A program made the translations under genes and the position numbers. From Streptomyces sp. A1136 (GTDB lineage Bacteria > Actinomycetota > Actinomycetes > Streptomycetales > Streptomycetaceae), in assembly GCF_004795055.1 (NCBI RefSeq), contig NZ_SSBJ01000008.1:164717-228716 (forward strand): a stretch of 64,000 nt of DNA, given 5' to 3'. The notes below the pieces were generated by a model. It saw nothing but the letters and a program-made list of their open reading frames with translations. It searched no databases and was not told the origin of the DNA. Shown here piece after piece: positions 43,962 through 52,988 of the stretch. Position 1 is the first letter of the stretch. Every line of letters begins with the position of its first letter.

Positions 43962-45749
43962 TCACTGGAGGTTGACGACCGTGGGGCGGCCGAGGTCGGG
44001 CTGGTCACGCAGGGGCAGTTCGGTGCCGGGGCGTTCGAGTTCGAGGACGACGAGTTCGTTCTCGCCGGTCCTCCAGAGGGGTGCGGGGGCGTAGAGGGTG
44101 CGCTGCGGGCCGCGCGGGGAGTCGTAGTGCCCGAGGAGGAAACCGTTGAGCCACAGGAGGCCGGTCCCCCAGTCGGAGAGGTCCACGAAGCCGTCGGCCG
44201 GGGCGGCGGGGAGGGTGTGGGTGTAGCGGTGGAAGGCGGGGTGGCCCTGCTCCGGCGCCTCGGACGACCAGCGCAGCCCGGTGAGGTCGGTGAGCGGGAG
44301 GGGCCGTATCTCCCACTCGAAGAGGTGCTGGTGGCCGTGGCGGACGCCGCGCCGGATGCCCTTGCGGTCGTCCAGGAGGGGCCCGTAGTTGACGCGTCCC
44401 TGGGCGCGGACGAGGACGTCGAGGACGACACCGCGCTCGCCGACGGGGAGGTCGGGGCCGTCGTCGGGGGTGTTGCGGTCGAGGACGCCGAGGAGCCGGC
44501 CGTCGGCGAAGAGGTAGGCGCGGTCGCCGAGGCCGTCGATCCGTACGGGCATGGCGGGGCGGGGTCCGGTGACGGTGGTGCGGTAGTGGATCAGGCCGTG
44601 GGACTGGCCGAGTTTCTCCATGGGCTCGGGCGCGGGGCGGGCGACGGGGGCGCCCCCGAGGAGGGGGAGGTGGGCCAGGAGCGGGGCGGCGCCGGCGGGG
44701 GTGGCGAGGGCCGGTGCGATGCGGGGCGGGGGTTCGGGCAGGGGGCCGTCGGGGAGGGGTACGTACTTTCCGATCACCTCGCGGAAGGCGTGGAACTTGG
44801 CGGTGAGTTCGCCGGCTTCGCCGATCGGCGCGTCGTAGTCGTAGCTGGTGGTGGTGGGCTGGTAGCCGGGATCGCCGGGGCGGGAGCCGGTGTGGTTGGC
44901 GCCGGCCCAGAAGCCGAAGTTGGTGCCGCCGTGGGCCATGTAGAGGTTGACGGAGGCGCCGGTGGCGAGGAGTTCGTCGAGCGAGCGCGCCGCTTCCTCG
45001 ACGGAGCGGACGTGGTGCTCTTCGCCCCAGTGGTCGAACCAGCCGATCCAGAACTCCATGGCGACCAGCGGGCCGGTCGGCTGGTAGCGGCGCAGGTGCG
45101 CCAGGCGTTCGGTGGGCTTGGCCCCGAAGGTGGCCGTGGCGAGCCGGCCGGGCAGCGTGCCCCCTTGGAGCATGGCGTCCTCGGGGCCGTCCGCCGTGAA
45201 CAGCAGGCAGTCGACGCCGCGTTCGCTCAACGCCCGCTCGACGTGCGCGACGTAGCCGGCGTCGTTGCCGTACGAGCCGTACTCGTTCTCGATCTGCACG
45301 GCGACGACCGGGCCGCCTCGGCCGGCGAGCAGTGGCAGCAGTTCGGGGACGACCGCGTCGAACCAGCCGTCGACCTCGGCCAGGAACCGGGGGTCGGAGC
45401 AGCGCAGGTACAGGCCGTCGAGGGCGAGGAGGCGTGCGGGCAGCCCGCCGAAGTCCCATTCGGCGCAGATGTAGGGGCCGGGGCGGACGATGGCGTCGAG
45501 GCCGAGGTCTCGGGCGAGGGCGAGGAACCGGGCGAGGTCGCGGGGGCCGGTGAAGTCGGCCTTGCCGGGGGCGGTCTCGTGGAAGTTCCAGGGGACGTAG
45601 GTGTCGACGGTGTTGACGCCCAGGGCGCGGAGCCGGGTGAGCCGGTCCTCCCACAGGTCGGGATGGACCCGGAAGTAGTGCAGGGCACCCGAGACGACGC
45701 GGTGGGGGCGGCCTGCGCGCCGGAATCCGTCCTGGTCGTACGTGAGCAT
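43962..45749 (-). CDS. Beta-galactosidase, glycoside hydrolase family 35
   Basis: A 595-residue retaining beta-galactosidase. The N-terminal TIM barrel shows SGALHYFRVHPDLWEDRL, the acid/base Glu156 in QIENEYGSYG and nucleophile Glu232 in AMEFWIGWFDHWG. Two C-terminal beta-sandwich domains follow (DGLGDRAYLFADGRLLGVLDR; DLSDWGTGLLWLNGFLLGHY). No signal peptide is visible, so it acts on imported galactosides in the cytoplasm. First gene of the leftward operon, with a strong promoter and divergent from the DeoR/LacI-type regulator. Confidence 0.94.
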   Translation of the reverse strand: MLTYDQDGFRRAGRPHRVVSGALHYFRVHPDLWEDRLTRLRALGVNTVDTYVPWNFHETAPGKADFTGPRDLARFLALARDLGLDAIVRPGPYICAEWDFGGLPARLLALDGLYLRCSDPRFLAEVDGWFDAVVPELLPLLAGRGGPVVAVQIENEYGSYGNDAGYVAHVERALSERGVDCLLFTADGPEDAMLQGGTLPGRLATATFGAKPTERLAHLRRYQPTGPLVAMEFWIGWFDHWGEEHHVRSVEEAARSLDELLATGASVNLYMAHGGTNFGFWAGANHTGSRPGDPGYQPTTTSYDYDAPIGEAGELTAKFHAFREVIGKYVPLPDGPLPEPPPRIAPALATPAGAAPLLAHLPLLGGAPVARPAPEPMEKLGQSHGLIHYRTTVTGPRPAMPVRIDGLGDRAYLFADGRLLGVLDRNTPDDGPDLPVGERGVVLDVLVRAQGRVNYGPLLDDRKGIRRGVRHGHQHLFEWEIRPLPLTDLTGLRWSSEAPEQGHPAFHRYTHTLPAAPADGFVDLSDWGTGLLWLNGFLLGHYDSPRGPQRTLYAPAPLWRTGENELVVLELERPGTELPLRDQPDLGRPTVVNLQ

Positions 45750-45831
45750 GCGCGGGCTCCCGGGAGAAGGTCGTGACGCCGACGTGGACGGCGGGCGGGA
45801 GGGGTGGGCCGCCGCCGCGTATGTGAGGCCG

Positions 45832-45911
45832 AATATATGAAGGTCACGGCCACGCCGTCAATGACCGGTTGAACGCATTCGATCGAATCGATCGTATCGA
45901 TTCCCTATGAT
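45832..45911. promoter_or_regulatory. Divergent promoters and stacked palindromes between GH35 and its regulator
   Basis: Leftward: -35 TTGACG (complement of 45856-45861) and -10 TATATT (complement of 45832-45837), 18 bases apart. Rightward: -10 TATGAT at 45906-45911. Between them lie ATTCGATCGAAT (45877-45888, perfect) and GAATCGAT-CGT-ATCGATTC (45885-45903, perfect 8+3+8), overlapping each other. The second covers the rightward -35/-10 region, so the regulator could repress itself and act on the operon from upstream. Confidence 0.65.
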
Positions 45912-45985
45912 GGGCACAGACCGCCGCGGCTGTTCCCGCGGACGAGCGCGGACCGCGGGGAGACCTCGCGAACAGGGGGAAGACC

Positions 45986-47086
45986 TTGAGGCCACATGTC
46001 GACCAACGCCAGGCGCAGGTGCTCGCGCTCGTCCGGGAGCGGGGCAGCGTGCGCGTCGCGGACCTGGCCCGGGAGCTCGGCATCTCGCCGGTGACACTGC
46101 GGCGGGACATCGAGGCGATGGCGGCGCGGGGCGAGATCCACCGGATGCACGGGGTGATCAGCCGGGTGGAGGGGAGGCCGGCCGCCGCGTCGCCCGCCGG
46201 GGCCTCCGAGGAGTCCGGTGGGCGGCCCGGCGGCCGGTCGGGGTTGGTGATCGGCATGGTCGTGCCGACCACCGAGTACTACTACGCCGATGTCGTGCGG
46301 GGCGCCCGGGAGGTGGTCGAGGCGCGGGGCGCGCGGCTGACGGTGGGACTGACCCGGTACCTGCCCGGCGAGGACCGCACGCAGGCGGACCGGCTGCTGT
46401 CGACCGGGGCCGACGGGCTGTTGCTGACACCGAACTGGGAGGTCGGCTCGCCCGGTCCCGGGGAAGGGACGTGGACGGCCGGGCTGGCGGTGCCGACGGT
46501 GCTGGTGGAGCGGTGGGCCCCGGCCGGGCATCCGGCGGCCGCGCTGGACCGGGTGGGATCGGACCACGCGCACGGGGCGGCGCTGGCGGTGCAGCACCTG
46601 GTGGAGCGGGGACACCGACGGATCGCGCTGGCCAGCCAGGAGACGCCCACCACGGCGCGGCTCCGGTCGGGGTACGAGGCGGCGGTGGCGGCGCTCGGAT
46701 TGGAGCCCGCCCCGCCGTGGCCGGCGGCCGGCTCCGCGGAGCCGCTGTCGGTGGCGGACCGGTTCGCCCGGACGTTGGACTACCTGTGCGGGGCGGTCAC
46801 GGAGGGCGGGGTGAGCGCCGCCCTGATCCACAGCGACACCGACGCCATCATGCTGATCCCGCGCCTTCAGGCGCGAGGGGTGCGGGTACCGGAGGACCTG
46901 GAGGTGATCACGTACGACGACGAGGTTGCGGGACTGGCCGACGTGCCGCTGTCGGCGGTGGCACCGGCGAAACGGGAGGTGGGGGCGCGGGCCGCCGCGC
47001 TGCTGCTGGACCGGCTGGGCGGCGCGGGCAGGGGAGGGCCCGGACAGCACCTGGAGCTGTTGCCCCGGCTGACCATTCGTTCATGA
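45986..47086 (+). CDS. Chimeric regulator: DeoR helix-turn-helix plus LacI-type sugar-binding domain
   Basis: 366 residues. The N-terminus is a DeoR winged helix (RQAQVLALVRERGSVRVADLARELGISPVTLRRDIEAM, residues 6-43), not a LacI hinge helix. From about residue 85 a periplasmic-binding-protein fold follows (IGMVVPTTEYYYADVVRGAREVVEARG, DGLLLTPNW, VLVERWAP, HLVERGHRRIALAS, EVITYDDEVAGLA). Such hybrids are known in actinobacteria. The TTG start is preceded by AGGGGGA. It is divergent from the GH35 operon and just upstream of the ABC importer, so a galactoside or related sugar is the likely inducer. Confidence 0.88.
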   Translation: MRPHVDQRQAQVLALVRERGSVRVADLARELGISPVTLRRDIEAMAARGEIHRMHGVISRVEGRPAAASPAGASEESGGRPGGRSGLVIGMVVPTTEYYYADVVRGAREVVEARGARLTVGLTRYLPGEDRTQADRLLSTGADGLLLTPNWEVGSPGPGEGTWTAGLAVPTVLVERWAPAGHPAAALDRVGSDHAHGAALAVQHLVERGHRRIALASQETPTTARLRSGYEAAVAALGLEPAPPWPAAGSAEPLSVADRFARTLDYLCGAVTEGGVSAALIHSDTDAIMLIPRLQARGVRVPEDLEVITYDDEVAGLADVPLSAVAPAKREVGARAAALLLDRLGGAGRGGPGQHLELLPRLTIRS

Positions 47087-47102
47087 CGAGTCGGGATCGC
47101 CG

Positions 47103-47170
47103 ATTCGAACTGATTGTTTTGATCGAGTTGCGCATTCGCTCTTGACGGGTTGCCCGTTCGCGCAAAAGAT
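47103..47170 (+). promoter_or_regulatory. Promoter of the sugar ABC importer with DeoR/LacI-regulator-like half-sites
   Basis: TTGACG (47142-47147) and AAAGAT (47165-47170), 17 bases apart, form a probable promoter 52 bases before the binding-protein ATG. Just upstream are ATTCGAA (47103-47109), TTGATCGAG (47119-47127) and GCATTCG (47132-47138), which repeat words of the GH35 operator region. The LacI site GAAAGCGCTTTC is absent. Confidence 0.45.
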
Positions 47171-47222
47171 GGGCCGCGTTCTGCACCCCGCCGCGTCCAG
47201 CGGTCGTCCGTAGGAGCCGTCC

Positions 47223-48599
47223 ATGCCGCGCAGCTTCCTCGTTCCTTCCTCTTCCCCCCTTCCGGGGACCGGGCGCCGGCCCTGTCCGTCGCGCCTGACC
47301 CGTCTGGCCCTCACCGCCTCGGCCGCGTCCGTGGCCCTGCTCTCCACGGCTTGCGGCGGCGGGCAGGGCGCGCCGGAATCCGGTCCGGCGGGTGCGGCGG
47401 GCGCCTCGGGGAGTCCGGTGACGGTGACGTACTGGTCCTCCTCGGCGGGCGCGCAACAGACCGCCGACGCCTTCAACAAGACGCATCCGGACATCCGGGT
47501 GGAGTTCTCCTCGGTGCCGGGCGGCCCCGACGGCGCGGCGAAACTGGCGAACGCGGTCAAGGGAGGGAACGCGCCCGACATCGCGACGATGGACTACTCG
47601 GCGCTCCCGGAGTTCGCGAGCGGCGGCAACCTGGAGGATCTGAGCGGCACGTCCGGCGCGCTCGTCGCCGAGAAGTTCCCGGCGGCCGTGCAGTCGCTGG
47701 TGAAGCTCGGCGGCAGGACGTGGGCGGTTCCGTTCGACGTCACGCCGCTCGAACTCTTCTACCGCAAGGACATCTTCGAGAAGTACGCGGTGCCCGTGCC
47801 GAAGACGTGGGACGAGTACAAGGCCGCCGCGGAGAAGATCCACCAGGCCGACCCCTCCGTGAGGATCACGAACATGGGTGGCGGCGATCCGGCGGTGTTG
47901 GCGGGGCTGTCGTGGCAGGCGGGGGCCAAGTGGTACGGGACGCAGGGCGACAAGTGGAAGGTCGCCATCGACGACCCGGCCTCGAAGAAGGTTGCCGAGT
48001 ACTGGACCGGGCTGATGGCCTCCGGGGCCGCCTCGAAGACCCCGTTGTGGGGGGAAGGCGAGGCGAAGGAACGTTCCTCCGGGCAGGTCGCGACCGTCAT
48101 CGGCGCCGCCTGGACGGCAGGCACCTTCCTGACGAACTACCCCGACCTGAAGGGCGAGTGGGGCATCGCGCCGCTGCCGACCTGGGACGGCAGAGCGGCG
48201 ACCGGCATGTACGGCGGCACCTCCTACATCGTGCCCAAGGGCAGCAAGCACACGAAGGCCGCCGCCGAGTTCATCCGCTGGGTGACCACCGAGCCGGAGG
48301 CGATCCGGGCCCGGCTCAGCTCGCTGAAGTCCCCCAGCAGCGCCCTGCCGGCCAACCCGGAGATGCGGGCGGAGGCGGCGAAGCTGTTCGACGCCTCGTA
48401 CTTCGAGGGGCAGGACCCGTACGGGGTGGCGGGTGACGCGGCGGCGACGATCGTGCCCGGCTGGGCGTGGGGACCGGCCCAGCTCCAGGTGAACGCGGCG
48501 CAGAACGCGACCGGAGTGGACCTGGTGAAGGCCCTGTCCGAGGGCCAGTCGGCCGCCGAGAAGGCCATCAAGGACCGCGGACTGGGGTTGGCCGGCTGA
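47223..48599 (+). CDS. Sugar ABC transporter substrate-binding lipoprotein
   Basis: A 458-residue extracellular binding protein of the CUT1 (family 1) type. The signal peptide ends in the lipobox LLSTAC, so the Cys near residue 41 is lipidated. Mature features include VTVTYWSSSAGAQQTADAFNKTHPDI, FDVTPLELFYRKDIFEKYAV and YGGTSYIVPKGSKHTKAAAEFIRW. AGGAG lies before the ATG. First gene of a four-gene operon with two permeases and a hydroxyacid dehydrogenase; no ATPase gene is present, as usual where the shared MsiK ATPase serves CUT1 importers. Confidence 0.92.
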   Translation: MPRSFLVPSSSPLPGTGRRPCPSRLTRLALTASAASVALLSTACGGGQGAPESGPAGAAGASGSPVTVTYWSSSAGAQQTADAFNKTHPDIRVEFSSVPGGPDGAAKLANAVKGGNAPDIATMDYSALPEFASGGNLEDLSGTSGALVAEKFPAAVQSLVKLGGRTWAVPFDVTPLELFYRKDIFEKYAVPVPKTWDEYKAAAEKIHQADPSVRITNMGGGDPAVLAGLSWQAGAKWYGTQGDKWKVAIDDPASKKVAEYWTGLMASGAASKTPLWGEGEAKERSSGQVATVIGAAWTAGTFLTNYPDLKGEWGIAPLPTWDGRAATGMYGGTSYIVPKGSKHTKAAAEFIRWVTTEPEAIRARLSSLKSPSSALPANPEMRAEAAKLFDASYFEGQDPYGVAGDAAATIVPGWAWGPAQLQVNAAQNATGVDLVKALSEGQSAAEKAIKDRGLGLAG

Positions 48600-49801
48600 T
48601 GCCCGCCATCCCCTCCGCGAACGACGCCGACCGGGCGGACACCCCGGCCCGGGCCGGGGGCCCGCGGCGCTCCCCGACAGCCGGCGTGACAGCCGGCCCG
48701 GCAGGCAGCGCTGCGGACGGCGCGACACACCTCGCGGGAGGCGCCCTGGGCGGCGGGCCGGGAGCCGGGCCGGCCGACGGCCCGGACGGCGACGGTGTGG
48801 CCCGGGCCGGTGGGGCGGTGGCCGCCGCGCGGACCGCAACAGTCGATCGCCGGCACGGACCCGCGACCGGGCCCGGCGGCCCCCTCCCTGCCGGCGGCGC
48901 GCGTACCACTCGGACCACCCGGCGCCCCGGCACGGGCGCCGCGGCCCTGTTCATGGCGCCGTTCTTCGTCCTCTTCGCTCTCGTCACCGTCGCGCCCGTC
49001 GGCTACGCCGCCTGGCTGAGCCTCTTCCACGAGGAACAGTCCGGCCTCGGTTTCGGCGGCACGGAACGGGTCTTCAGCGGCATCGGGAACTACGCCAACG
49101 CGCTGACCGATCCCCTCTTCCTGTCCTCGTTCCGGCACATCGCGCTCTATTGCGTCCTCTACGTACCCGTCATGATCGGCGGCGCCCTCGTCCTCGCCCT
49201 GCTGCTCGACTCGGCCCTCGCCCGGGCCAAACGCTTCTTCCAGATCGCCTTCTACCTGCCGCACGCCGTGCCCGGTCTCATCTCGGCGGTCATCTGGCTC
49301 TACCTCTACACACCCGGCCTCAGCCCCGTCATCGACCTGCTCGACTCGGCCGGCCTGTCCTGGGACTTCTTCGGTCGAGAGGAGGCCCTGCTGTCCGTGG
49401 TCAACGTCTCGGCCTGGCAGTGGATGGGATACAACATGATCATCTTCTTTGCCGGGCTCCAGGCCATTCCCCGCGAGACCCTGGAGGCCGCCGGCATGGA
49501 CGGCGCCGGCGCGCTGCGCACCGCCTTCCAGATCAAGGTGCCCGGCATCAAACCGACCGTCGTGCTGACCGTCCTGTTCACCTGCGTCGGCGCCGTCCAA
49601 CTCTTCGACGCCCCGCAGCTGCTCCAGCTGCGCGCCACCGAGATGGGCGAGTCGTGGTCGCCGACCATGTACGTCTTCAGCGCCGCCTTCAAACGCCACG
49701 ACTACGGGCTGGCGGCGGCGAGCGCGTTGCTCCTCGCCCTCGTCGCCGGCGCCGCGTCCTACGTCGTCACCAGGCTCGGCAACCGCTGGAGGACCGCATG
49801 A
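48599..49801 (+). CDS. Sugar ABC transporter permease 1 (MalF-type)
   Basis: A 400-residue permease. The first 115 residues are an unusual Gly/Ala/Pro-rich disordered extension; the conserved part begins TGAAALFMAPFFVLFALVTVAPVGYAAWLSL. Six transmembrane helices follow, with the coupling motif EAAGMDGAGALRTAFQIKVPGI. The ATG overlaps the binding-protein stop by one base (TGATG). A start further inside cannot be excluded, because the N-terminal extension is mostly low complexity. Confidence 0.9.
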   Translation: MPAIPSANDADRADTPARAGGPRRSPTAGVTAGPAGSAADGATHLAGGALGGGPGAGPADGPDGDGVARAGGAVAAARTATVDRRHGPATGPGGPLPAGGARTTRTTRRPGTGAAALFMAPFFVLFALVTVAPVGYAAWLSLFHEEQSGLGFGGTERVFSGIGNYANALTDPLFLSSFRHIALYCVLYVPVMIGGALVLALLLDSALARAKRFFQIAFYLPHAVPGLISAVIWLYLYTPGLSPVIDLLDSAGLSWDFFGREEALLSVVNVSAWQWMGYNMIIFFAGLQAIPRETLEAAGMDGAGALRTAFQIKVPGIKPTVVLTVLFTCVGAVQLFDAPQLLQLRATEMGESWSPTMYVFSAAFKRHDYGLAAASALLLALVAGAASYVVTRLGNRWRTA

Positions 49802-50715
49802 CCACCGCCTTGGCGCCCGGCGGGCCGCATCCGGGCACCCGCCCCCCTCGGCCCCGTTCCCGAACCCGTTCGCGAACCCACCCCCGTCTCCTGTCCCGGG
49901 CCGTCGTCAACGCCGTGCTCCTCCTCGTCGCCGCCTACACCCTGATGCCCCTCGCCTGGCTGGTGCTGGCCGCGACCAAGGACCGCCGGGACCTCTTCGC
50001 CACCGCCCCCTACTCGCTGGGCCGCTTCCACTTCCTGACCAACCTCGGCGACGTCTTCACATACGACGACGGCGTCTTCGGGCGGTGGCTCGGCAACAGC
50101 CTCCTGTACACCGTGGTCGGCTCGACGCTGTCCGCCCTGATCAGCGTGGCCTGCGGCTACGCCTTCCACGCCTACGAGTTCCGCCACAAGGAACGGCTCT
50201 TCGGCGTGGTCCTCGCGGGGGTGCTCGTACCGGCCACCGTGCTCCAACTGCCCCTCTACCTGATGGCCTCGGCCGCCGGGGTGGTGAACACGTACTGGGC
50301 GTATCTGGTGCCCGCCCTCGTCAACCCCTTCGGGGTCTATCTGGCCCGGGTCTTCGCGGAGGGCTGCGTCCCGGACGAGGTGCCGGCCGCCGCCCGCGTC
50401 GACGGGGCGGGTGAACTGCGACTCTTCGCCCACGTGTCGCTGCCGATGCTGTGGCCGGGTTTTGTGACGATCTTCCTGTTCACCTTCACGGCCATCTGGA
50501 ACAACTTCTACGGCGCCCTGACCATGCTGAACGACGAGCGGCTCTACCCCGTCAGTCTGGGCTTGTTCATGTGGAACCGCAGCGTCTACCAGCAGCCCGA
50601 GCTGTACCCGCTCGTGATCACCGGTTCCCTCGTCTCCGTCGTCCCGCTCGTGCTCGCCTTCCTCGGCCTCCAGCGCTTCTGGCGCTCGGGGCTCACCGCA
50701 GGAGCCGTCAAGTGA
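49798..50715 (+). CDS. Sugar ABC transporter permease 2 (MalG-type)
   Basis: A 305-residue permease with six transmembrane helices. After an Arg/Pro-rich N-terminus come VVNAVLLLVAAYTLMPLAWLVLAATKD, and then the coupling motif PAAARVDGAGELRLFAHVSLPML. It pairs with permease 1, whose stop it overlaps by four bases (ATGA). Confidence 0.92.
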   Translation: MTTALAPGGPHPGTRPPRPRSRTRSRTHPRLLSRAVVNAVLLLVAAYTLMPLAWLVLAATKDRRDLFATAPYSLGRFHFLTNLGDVFTYDDGVFGRWLGNSLLYTVVGSTLSALISVACGYAFHAYEFRHKERLFGVVLAGVLVPATVLQLPLYLMASAAGVVNTYWAYLVPALVNPFGVYLARVFAEGCVPDEVPAAARVDGAGELRLFAHVSLPMLWPGFVTIFLFTFTAIWNNFYGALTMLNDERLYPVSLGLFMWNRSVYQQPELYPLVITGSLVSVVPLVLAFLGLQRFWRSGLTAGAVK

Positions 50716-51749
50716 CCCCTCCCCCTTCGTACGCGGTGCGGCGCCCGGTCACGGTCCTCGCCATGAGTGCCGGCGCCCGCGCGGCTGTCCTGAGCGACCG
50801 GGTGCTGCCCAAACTCGTACGCGTCGCCGACCTGGACCCCGAACTGCTGCTCACCGACTTCGGTGACGACGAGCCGACGCTCTGCCGCCGGCTCGCCGAG
50901 GCCGAAGTGCTGTTCACCGGGTGGGGCTGCCCGCCGCTCGACGCCGAGGCACTGGGACGGATGCCGCTGTTGCGCGCCGTCGTCCACGCCGCCGGCAGCG
51001 TCAAACACCATGTGACGGCCGCCTGCTGGGACCGTGGTCTGAAGGTTTCCAGTGCCGCCGCGGCCAACGCCGTGCCGGTCTCCGAGTACACGCTCGCCGC
51101 GATCCTGTTCGCCAACAAGCGGGTACTGGAATCCGCGCACGCCTACCGTTCGGCGCGCGGTCCGCTGGACCTGCTGGGTCGCTATCCCGCCGTCGGCAAT
51201 TACCGTCGCACCGTCGGGCTCGTCGGGGCGTCACTCATCGGGCGTCGGGTCATGGAGTTGCTGCGCCCCTTCGACCTGCGCGTGCTGGTGTACGACCCGT
51301 ACGCCGACGCGGGCGAGATCGCGGCGCTCGGCGGCGAGGCCTGTGCGCTCGACCAACTGCTGCGCCGCAGTGACGTGGTGAGCCTGCACGCGCCCGCACT
51401 GCCGCAGACCCGGCACCTCTTGGACGCCACGGGACTGGCCCTGATGCCGGACGGCGCCACGCTGATCAACACCGCGCGGGGTTCGCTGGTGGACACCGCG
51501 GCGCTGACGGAGGAGCTGGTCACCGGGCGCCTGCACGCCGTGCTCGACCACACCGAGCCCGAGGTGCTGCCCGCCGGTTCGCCGCTCTTCAACCTGCCGA
51601 ACGTGCTCCTCACCCCCCATGTGGCCGGTTCGCTGGGCGGCGAGTTGGACCGCTTGGCGGCGACGGCGGTCGCGGAGCTGGAGCGCTACGCCTGCGGCCT
51701 TGCCTTCCGCCACCCCGTCGACCCCGCCCGGCTGGCCTACTCGGCCTGA
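50712..51749 (+). CDS. D-2-hydroxyacid dehydrogenase family protein
   Basis: A 345-residue NAD(P)-dependent dehydrogenase that interconverts 2-hydroxy and 2-keto acids. The Rossmann fold has TVGLVGASLIGRRVMELL, where the usual GxGxxG is GASLIG; catalytic Arg is in NTARGSLVD, Glu in HTEPEV and His in TPHVAGS. The GTG start overlaps the permease stop (GTGA), so the enzyme is made with the importer and probably acts on a sugar acid derived from the imported compound. Confidence 0.88.
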   Translation: MTPPPSYAVRRPVTVLAMSAGARAAVLSDRVLPKLVRVADLDPELLLTDFGDDEPTLCRRLAEAEVLFTGWGCPPLDAEALGRMPLLRAVVHAAGSVKHHVTAACWDRGLKVSSAAAANAVPVSEYTLAAILFANKRVLESAHAYRSARGPLDLLGRYPAVGNYRRTVGLVGASLIGRRVMELLRPFDLRVLVYDPYADAGEIAALGGEACALDQLLRRSDVVSLHAPALPQTRHLLDATGLALMPDGATLINTARGSLVDTAALTEELVTGRLHAVLDHTEPEVLPAGSPLFNLPNVLLTPHVAGSLGGELDRLAATAVAELERYACGLAFRHPVDPARLAYSA

Positions 51750-51924
51750 GCGCCGTCGTGCCGATCCCCCGGTAGCCAACCTCCCGGGATGCCCGGCTGA
51801 GCCGGGCGACCGAGCAGGGCAACCGCCCGACCTACCCGCCCCTCCCGGCCCCATCGCCTGCCCGCCTGCGGCCCCCCTCCCGGCCCCACCGCCTGCCCGG
51901 CACCGGCCCACCGGGGCCGTCCGA

Positions 51925-52043
51925 GCCGCCCGGGCATCCGGTCCGCCCGGGCATCCGGGCCGCCCGGGCATCCGGGCCGCCCGGGCATCCGGGCCGCCCG
52001 GGCATCCGGGCCGCCCGGGCATCCGGGCCGCCGGGGCGCCCGG
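51925..52043. repeat. 17-bp tandem minisatellite
   Basis: Six consecutive copies of the 17-mer GCCGCCCGGGCATCCGG (51925-52026; copy 2 begins with T) and a seventh diverged copy to 52043. Each unit contains the palindrome CCCGGG. The array lies between two convergent genes in a 387-base gap with no other gene visible. The frames through it encode meaningless Gly/Pro/Ala/Arg repeats. Confidence 0.85.
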
Positions 52044-52136
52044 CCACCTGGGCACCCGGTCCGCCGGCACCCGGTCCGGCGGACATGCAGGCGGGCAGGC
52101 GGGCGGGCGGGCGGGAGGCGAACCGGTCCGGTCCGG

Positions 52137-52988
52137 TCACGGTGGTCGTGGCAGGGCTCCTCCCGGCTCACCGGGGCTGCCGGCCGACCTCCCGGCCGGG
52201 GCGCTCCGATCGCGGGAGAGCCGCACCAGGTGCTCCCGCCCCCGCGTCAGCTGCCCCGGCAGCTCCTCGGCCCCGGGGTACCAGCGCTTCTCGTACTCCC
52301 AGCACAACCAGCCCCCTGACGGTACGTGCGCCGTCACTTCGTCGAGCGGCAGGACTCCGGCGCCGAGGGTCAGCGGCGTGAGGTCCTGGGCCGAAGCCAC
52401 GTCCTTGACCTGTACGTAGCCCAGGTGTGGGGCGAGATCCCGCCATGACTCGCCCGGCTGCTCGCCCGCCAGCCAGGTGTGGAGTACGTCCCACAGCGCG
52501 CCCGCGCCCGCCTGCCCGACCCGGTCCAACACCCGGGCTGCGGCGGCCCCGGTGGGGTGCGAGTCGTGGGTTTCCAGCAGGAGCCGCACGCCGTGCCGCT
52601 CGGCATACGGCGCCGCGGCGCGCAGCCGGCGAACGGCATGGGCGTCCGCGTCCGCCTCGGGGAGGCCCCCGCCGCCGGGGAAGACGCGTACGTACGGGGC
52701 TTCGAGATCGGCCGCCAGCCGGACCAGGGAGCGCAGTGCGGCCAGGACCGGCCCGTCGTCCCCGGAGGCGGCGACCTCGACATATCCCGCGACCCCCAGG
52801 ACGGTGACCCCGGCGGCGGCGAGGGTACGCCGGGCCGCGACCCTCTCACCGCCGGGCGTGTCGGGGTGCAGGGGCTCCTCCGTGTGGGCCCGCAGTTCCA
52901 GGCCCTCGTACCCGTGCTCGGCGGCGAGGGCGGCGCTGCGCGCGACCGGGGTTCCCGGCAGGCCGAGCGTGGAGAAGGCGTACTTCAC
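52137..52988 (-). CDS. Sugar phosphate isomerase/epimerase-family TIM barrel (first)
   Basis: A 283-residue xylose-isomerase-like AP-endonuclease-2 TIM barrel. Readable features are AFSTLGLPG, HGYEGLELRAH, VRLLLETHDSHP (metal-binding Glu), GALWDVLHTWLAGE (Asp and His) and VQVKDVAS. Members isomerise, epimerise or dehydrate sugars and keto-glycosides. The GTG start overlaps the LacI gene stop by four bases (GTGA), so it is co-transcribed with the regulator. The last 25 residues are a Pro/Ser/Arg-rich tail and may be non-essential. Confidence 0.85.
   Translation of the reverse strand: MKYAFSTLGLPGTPVARSAALAAEHGYEGLELRAHTEEPLHPDTPGGERVAARRTLAAAGVTVLGVAGYVEVAASGDDGPVLAALRSLVRLAADLEAPYVRVFPGGGGLPEADADAHAVRRLRAAAPYAERHGVRLLLETHDSHPTGAAAARVLDRVGQAGAGALWDVLHTWLAGEQPGESWRDLAPHLGYVQVKDVASAQDLTPLTLGAGVLPLDEVTAHVPSGGWLCWEYEKRWYPGAEELPGQLTRGREHLVRLSRDRSAPAGRSAGSPGEPGGALPRPP

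Noticed and set aside
43947..43965. GTG 43965 as the galT start
   Set aside because: It overlaps the upstream stop, which is attractive, but GTG 43947 has AGAAGG at the right distance and matches where relatives begin.
51925..52043. CRISPR array
   Set aside because: The units are contiguous 17-mers without spacers, and no cas genes are present.
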